Positions 62,606-64,000 of a stretch of DNA of 64,000 bases are shown here, piece by piece; the first letter of the stretch is position 1; each line of letters opens with the position of its first letter. Origin of the DNA: Magnolia sinica (taxonomy: Eukaryota; Streptophyta; Magnoliopsida; Magnoliales; Magnoliaceae); NCBI RefSeq assembly GCF_029962835.1, contig NC_080588.1, positions 60,722,001-60,786,000 on the forward strand, written 5' to 3'. Below the pieces are notes generated by a model. That model was given only the letters and a program-made list of their open reading frames with translations. It had not been told where the DNA came from and made no database searches. A program made the translations under genes and the position numbers.

Positions 62606-64000
62606 TTTGATCATTCGATTTATTTTACATCTGATCTTATCCATCTATCAAGGCCACTAGAGTTTCTAATGCTGATTGATCACTCTCCATTAAGTGCTGA
62701 CTAAGAAGCTTCCATTAACAATGGAATCACTAAATATCACAAGCTGGTTTGGGTAGGATTGGATACTTAGCCAATTAACATTCCCACAAAAATCCCCAGT
62801 ATGTCAAATTAGCATCGGTAAGGGAAGGAGCTTTTTCCAAATACAAATCTAGTTCCACTTTTACGGGAAGATTGGTTATACTTGTAACTCAAATCATTCA
62901 AAATTAGCCATTGCACCTTTAACATGCACATGATACTTAAGCTAAATCACTATCAATTTCTTCATCCAGCCTGACCTGTTAGGCAACAGATTCCTTTCTA
63001 TGTTTTCTCTTCTTCTTTTTTTGTGTATGTGTGGTCCACTTGATCAACAGATAGATTTGAAAAATTCTTGCACAGATTTTTTCAAATTTAAGGTGGGACT
63101 GGGTTGGGTCTGGACCCAACCAATGTTTCTGGGATTTGGCTTGTACTTCTGTTCTAGGCGTATGACAAGCTTGGACAGAGCTCGGGCCTTGGTTCGTAAG
63201 GGCTGTGCCCATGCCTAGCTTGGTCTGACCCAAACACAGCCCATTGCGACCCCTATTTCATATTCATTGAACCACCAGTGCTTTGAGTGGGCCAATGACT
63301 TGACTGAGCTTTGCCAGCTTATCAGCTCAGTTAGTGTGAAATTCCATGCTTGGACTGGACTATTGGCTTTTTGTACTTCATCATGGGCCCCCACATTGCA
63401 TGTAGGGGGGTGCTATAGCCCAACGTTCCCCTGTCGGGGTATGCCAAATCCACCTGTCCAAAATGAGAATGATGCAATCCAAACGTACCGTGGAAACATA
63501 TTTTCCTCGTACTTCATAGTTTTTATTTTTATTTTTAAATTTTATTTCATGGTGAACACTTTCGTCATGGTGATTTATGGTTCCAGTTCTTATATTGTAG
63601 GATTGTTTGGATGGTTTGCCACTCTATTCTGTTGGGATTTACATCCCTGGCCAATCAATCAAGAGGATCCATATCTTGGTTCTGTTTGGATGAATGATCG
63701 GATTGCATTTATGTGGGGCAGAACTAACTCAATTGCAACTAGCATGTTGGCATTTATCAGTTTTGATTGTAATTTTTAAAGGACGGGGTCTACAACTCGA
63801 GACCCGTTAACTAGGAAATATCACAATTCATTCCACTTGTGCATCCAAACGTACCCCTAGTTGCCATCTAACATTGGCATGAGAACTGATCACCATCAAA
63901 ATGGTAGGGAAATTGCCTGCCACGAAAACCAGGTCAGTCTACTTATTTGGAAACCTATGTTTTGAATTTGGGTGTGGATAAACCTGGTTTCTGAAACGGT
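62606..64000. other. Intergenic, no gene recognised
   Basis: 62990-63250 has 'gggttgggtctggaccc/gagctcgggcc' words of the dispersed-repeat type. The 170-codon open frame at 63267-63779 has no recognisable domain and a lopsided composition. Confidence 0.4.

Noticed and set aside
63267-63779. A 170-codon open frame on the + strand
   Set aside because: No domain, signal or homologue recognised, aromatic-rich composition, and no gene context; likely chance.

Overview
This window is nuclear DNA from a flowering plant. Three genes, all on the + strand, have the structure of conserved plant nuclear genes with GT-AG introns. The rest is mostly plant transposable elements: Ty1/copia, Ty3/gypsy of the Tat type, hAT, LINE, tRNA-derived SINEs and MITEs. 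The dominant dispersed repeat is a palindromic MITE carrying 'gggcccaccatgatgtatgtg' at one end and its complement at the other. From memory I associate it with magnoliid genomes, so a magnoliid is my best guess. The lineage is an inference, not something the sequence proves.

Genes. (1) ARL8, an Arf-like small GTPase: six coding exons, 14719-24008, 184 aa, apparently intact. (2) SURF1, a mitochondrial cytochrome c oxidase assembly factor: six coding exons, 28952-41297, 340 aa, with a 7.2 kb last intron. (3) RPS12e, a 40S ribosomal protein: four coding exons plus a non-coding 5' exon, 55.8-60.1 kb, 141 aa. Every exon junction was joined by phase and by conserved protein sequence. The genes do not form a functional unit; they act at endolysosomal membranes, in mitochondria and in cytosolic ribosomes.

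Layout. 0-14.5 kb: no gene. It holds the 5' end of a minus-strand gypsy element (PBS, gag start), solo-LTR remnants, several MITEs and two copies of a 'ctcgactcg'-rich repeat. 14.5-24.3 kb: ARL8, whose 5.8 kb first intron carries a dead copia fragment, a 177-bp hairpin element and two tandem arrays. 24.3-28.9 kb: SINE, MITEs and a striking 1.08 kb inverted repeat with another MITE inserted at its tip. 28.9-41.3 kb: SURF1, with LINE, SINE, fold-back, LTR and hAT debris in its introns. 43.2-50.7 kb: a MITE, then a complete copia element (43588-49780, TSD TAACA) with inactivated gag-pol, then a minisatellite and a MITE. 51.4-54.5 kb: a degenerate Tat-lineage gypsy with dual RNase H. 55.2-60.3 kb: a MITE and RPS12. 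60.3-64 kb: repeats only.

Most striking are the palindromic MITE family, its large inverted pair with a nested insertion, and the fact that each of the three promoters starts within roughly 70-150 bp of a repeat. I saw no clear evidence of a wholly new molecular system. Repeat boundaries are by-eye estimates; gene exon boundaries are to the base.
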